Shown here: one piece after another, positions 4,466-5,337 of the stretch
How the letters are laid out: each line of letters starts with the position of its first letter
Numbering within the stretch: the stretch's first letter is position 1
The notes under the pieces: model-generated
What the model saw: only the letters and a program-made list of their open reading frames with translations
What the model was told of the DNA's origin: nothing
Databases searched by the model: none
Assembly: GCA_020849075.1 (NCBI GenBank)
Contig: JADLGZ010000099.1
Location: 1-5,337 of the forward strand
From: Fimbriimonadaceae bacterium
GTDB lineage: Bacteria > Armatimonadota > Fimbriimonadia > Fimbriimonadales > Fimbriimonadaceae
Length of the DNA: 5,337 nucleotides
Direction of reading: 5' to 3'
Translations under genes and position numbers: made by a program

Positions 4466-5337
4466 CTGGAGACGGGGGAGCAGGACATCAATGCCGTACC
4501 ATGCCGCGTTCCAGTGGTCGTCGGCAACCAGCTTGATGCGTAAGTTACTTTGGCCCTCTGTTAGGCTTACGGGAAGGCCAAAGACATCGGCTTGTACGGG
4601 CTCGCTTGGGTTCTTGAAGGGATAGAACCACTGCCCCGCAGGTTGTCCGTTCACGAAGGCCTCCGCGTATGCAGGTTCAGATCTGGTATCCAGGAAACGG
4701 GCGAGTTGGACGCCCTGGTTCTCGGCCGGCACCTCGACCACGAACTCGCACCAACTGTGGCGAGCAAAAGGAGCAGGGAAGTCATCCAGAGTGGCGAACT
4801 CCAGTGGGTCAGAGGCCCATTGAGCTTCGCGCAAGGAATCCTCGTTTCTGAGGAAGAAGGAATTGGCCGTGTAGCAGGACACGGGAGATGGGGCACCAAT
4901 TGGTCGGGTTGAATCAAGGGCCTCGTAGGTGTAAACCGGTTCAACAAAGCTCCAACTAGGAGGGGCCAGCGTCCAGCCTGCGAATTCTTGTACATGGTCC
5001 GGAATGGGCCAAAAGACAGGGTTGAGTGGTGCATGGCGACCGAGGTGAACCTCGATTTTGGAGTTGCCCTGCGTTTTCACCGCCCGAAGGCTCACCGAGA
5101 ACGTACCTTCCTGCTGGTCCACAGGGGTCCCATCAACGAGGAGTTCGCCCTCAAGCTCGTGAACTTTGTAGAGCCCGAACCCAACGGCCTCGGCGGCGAG
5201 GCCCGGGATTCCGTTCAGGAACTCATTGGGCCCGAACTCAAATCTCCACACTTTTTCGCCCGGATATAGCCGATCCATAGATTTTTGCAGGGTTAAGGAA
5301 TCCGAGAACCCGCCGATGATTAGTTTACGGCGATGAC
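4463..5337 (-). CDS. Beta-sandwich protein of unknown function, 5'-truncated by the window edge
   Basis: The frame is open from the right edge: 19 full codons (HRRKLIIGGFSDSLTLQKS) precede the ATG at 5278. They read like protein, and no TANNNT box or ribosome site precedes that ATG, so the true start probably lies outside. In numbering from that methionine, an N-terminal strand-rich part includes ELEGELLVDGTPVD (41-54) and KIEVHLGRH (74-82). A tryptophan/proline-rich middle follows. The C-terminal part includes AFVNGQPAGQWFYPFKNP (207-224), then LPVSLTEGQSNLRIKLVADD (235-254) and WNAAWYGIDVL (256-266). From memory, the pattern 'VNG..aG.W....NP...F.LP..LT.g.s.lrikl' resembles galactose-binding or jelly-roll accessory domains of carbohydrate-active and DUF2961-type proteins. 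I would not assign an enzyme activity: no catalytic motif is visible. Secretion cannot be judged without the N-terminus. It is the first visible gene of the operon, 11 nt before the CBS gene. Confidence 0.75.
   Translation of the reverse strand, partial: HRRKLIIGGFSDSLTLQKSMDRLYPGEKVWRFEFGPNEFLNGIPGLAAEAVGFGLYKVHELEGELLVDGTPVDQQEGTFSVSLRAVKTQGNSKIEVHLGRHAPLNPVFWPIPDHVQEFAGWTLAPPSWSFVEPVYTYEALDSTRPIGAPSPVSCYTANSFFLRNEDSLREAQWASDPLEFATLDDFPAPFARHSWCEFVVEVPAENQGVQLARFLDTRSEPAYAEAFVNGQPAGQWFYPFKNPSEPVQADVFGLPVSLTEGQSNLRIKLVADDHWNAAWYGIDVLLPRLQ

Noticed and set aside
4592..5280. Several + strand open frames opposite the beta-sandwich gene
   Set aside because: Antisense shadows; the - strand frame is longer, runs through the whole region and shows domain-like patterns.

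Overview
The window reads as ordinary chromosomal DNA of a diderm (LPS-type) bacterium of middling GC. A Kdo-transferase-family gene and a periplasmic-type helical repeat protein both point to an outer membrane. Most start codons lack a Shine-Dalgarno sequence but have a TANNNT box 6-8 nt upstream, the pattern of leaderless transcription known from Deinococcus and Actinobacteria. Together with the LTxxQ-type repeat protein, this makes me lean towards an Armatimonadota/Fimbriimonadia-like lineage. That placement is inference only; Planctomycetes, Acidobacteria or a Deinococcus relative are not excluded. I see no insertion sequence, phage gene, CRISPR array or sign of recent transfer, and almost no non-coding space.

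Left part (1-1830): a two-repeat, Spy/CpxP-like helical protein enters from the left edge on the + strand (its start is outside) and ends in an 11-bp tail-to-tail overlap with a divergent WaaA/KdtA (Kdo transferase, GT30-type) gene on the - strand.

Middle (1831-3098): a 29-bp divergent gap separates waaA from a 12-helix MFS_3-type exporter on the + strand. The gap holds a TATACT box 6 nt before the exporter ATG. A perfect 10-bp inverted repeat begins at the second base of that ATG.

Right part (3100-5337), all on the - strand and read right to left: a beta-sandwich protein of unknown function (cut by the right edge), a two-CBS-domain protein, a Bcp/PrxQ peroxiredoxin, a 133-residue basic protein of unknown function and a tRNA-Thr(UGU). 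The four protein genes are separated by 11, 4 and 7 nt, so they probably form one transcription unit, and the tRNA follows 21 nt later. The tRNA 3' end faces the exporter's stop codon across a single base.

Nothing here proves a new multi-gene system. The best leads are the repeated TANNNT-to-ATG geometry, the inverted repeat on the exporter start, and the WaaA relative that lacks the usual ETELWP motif.
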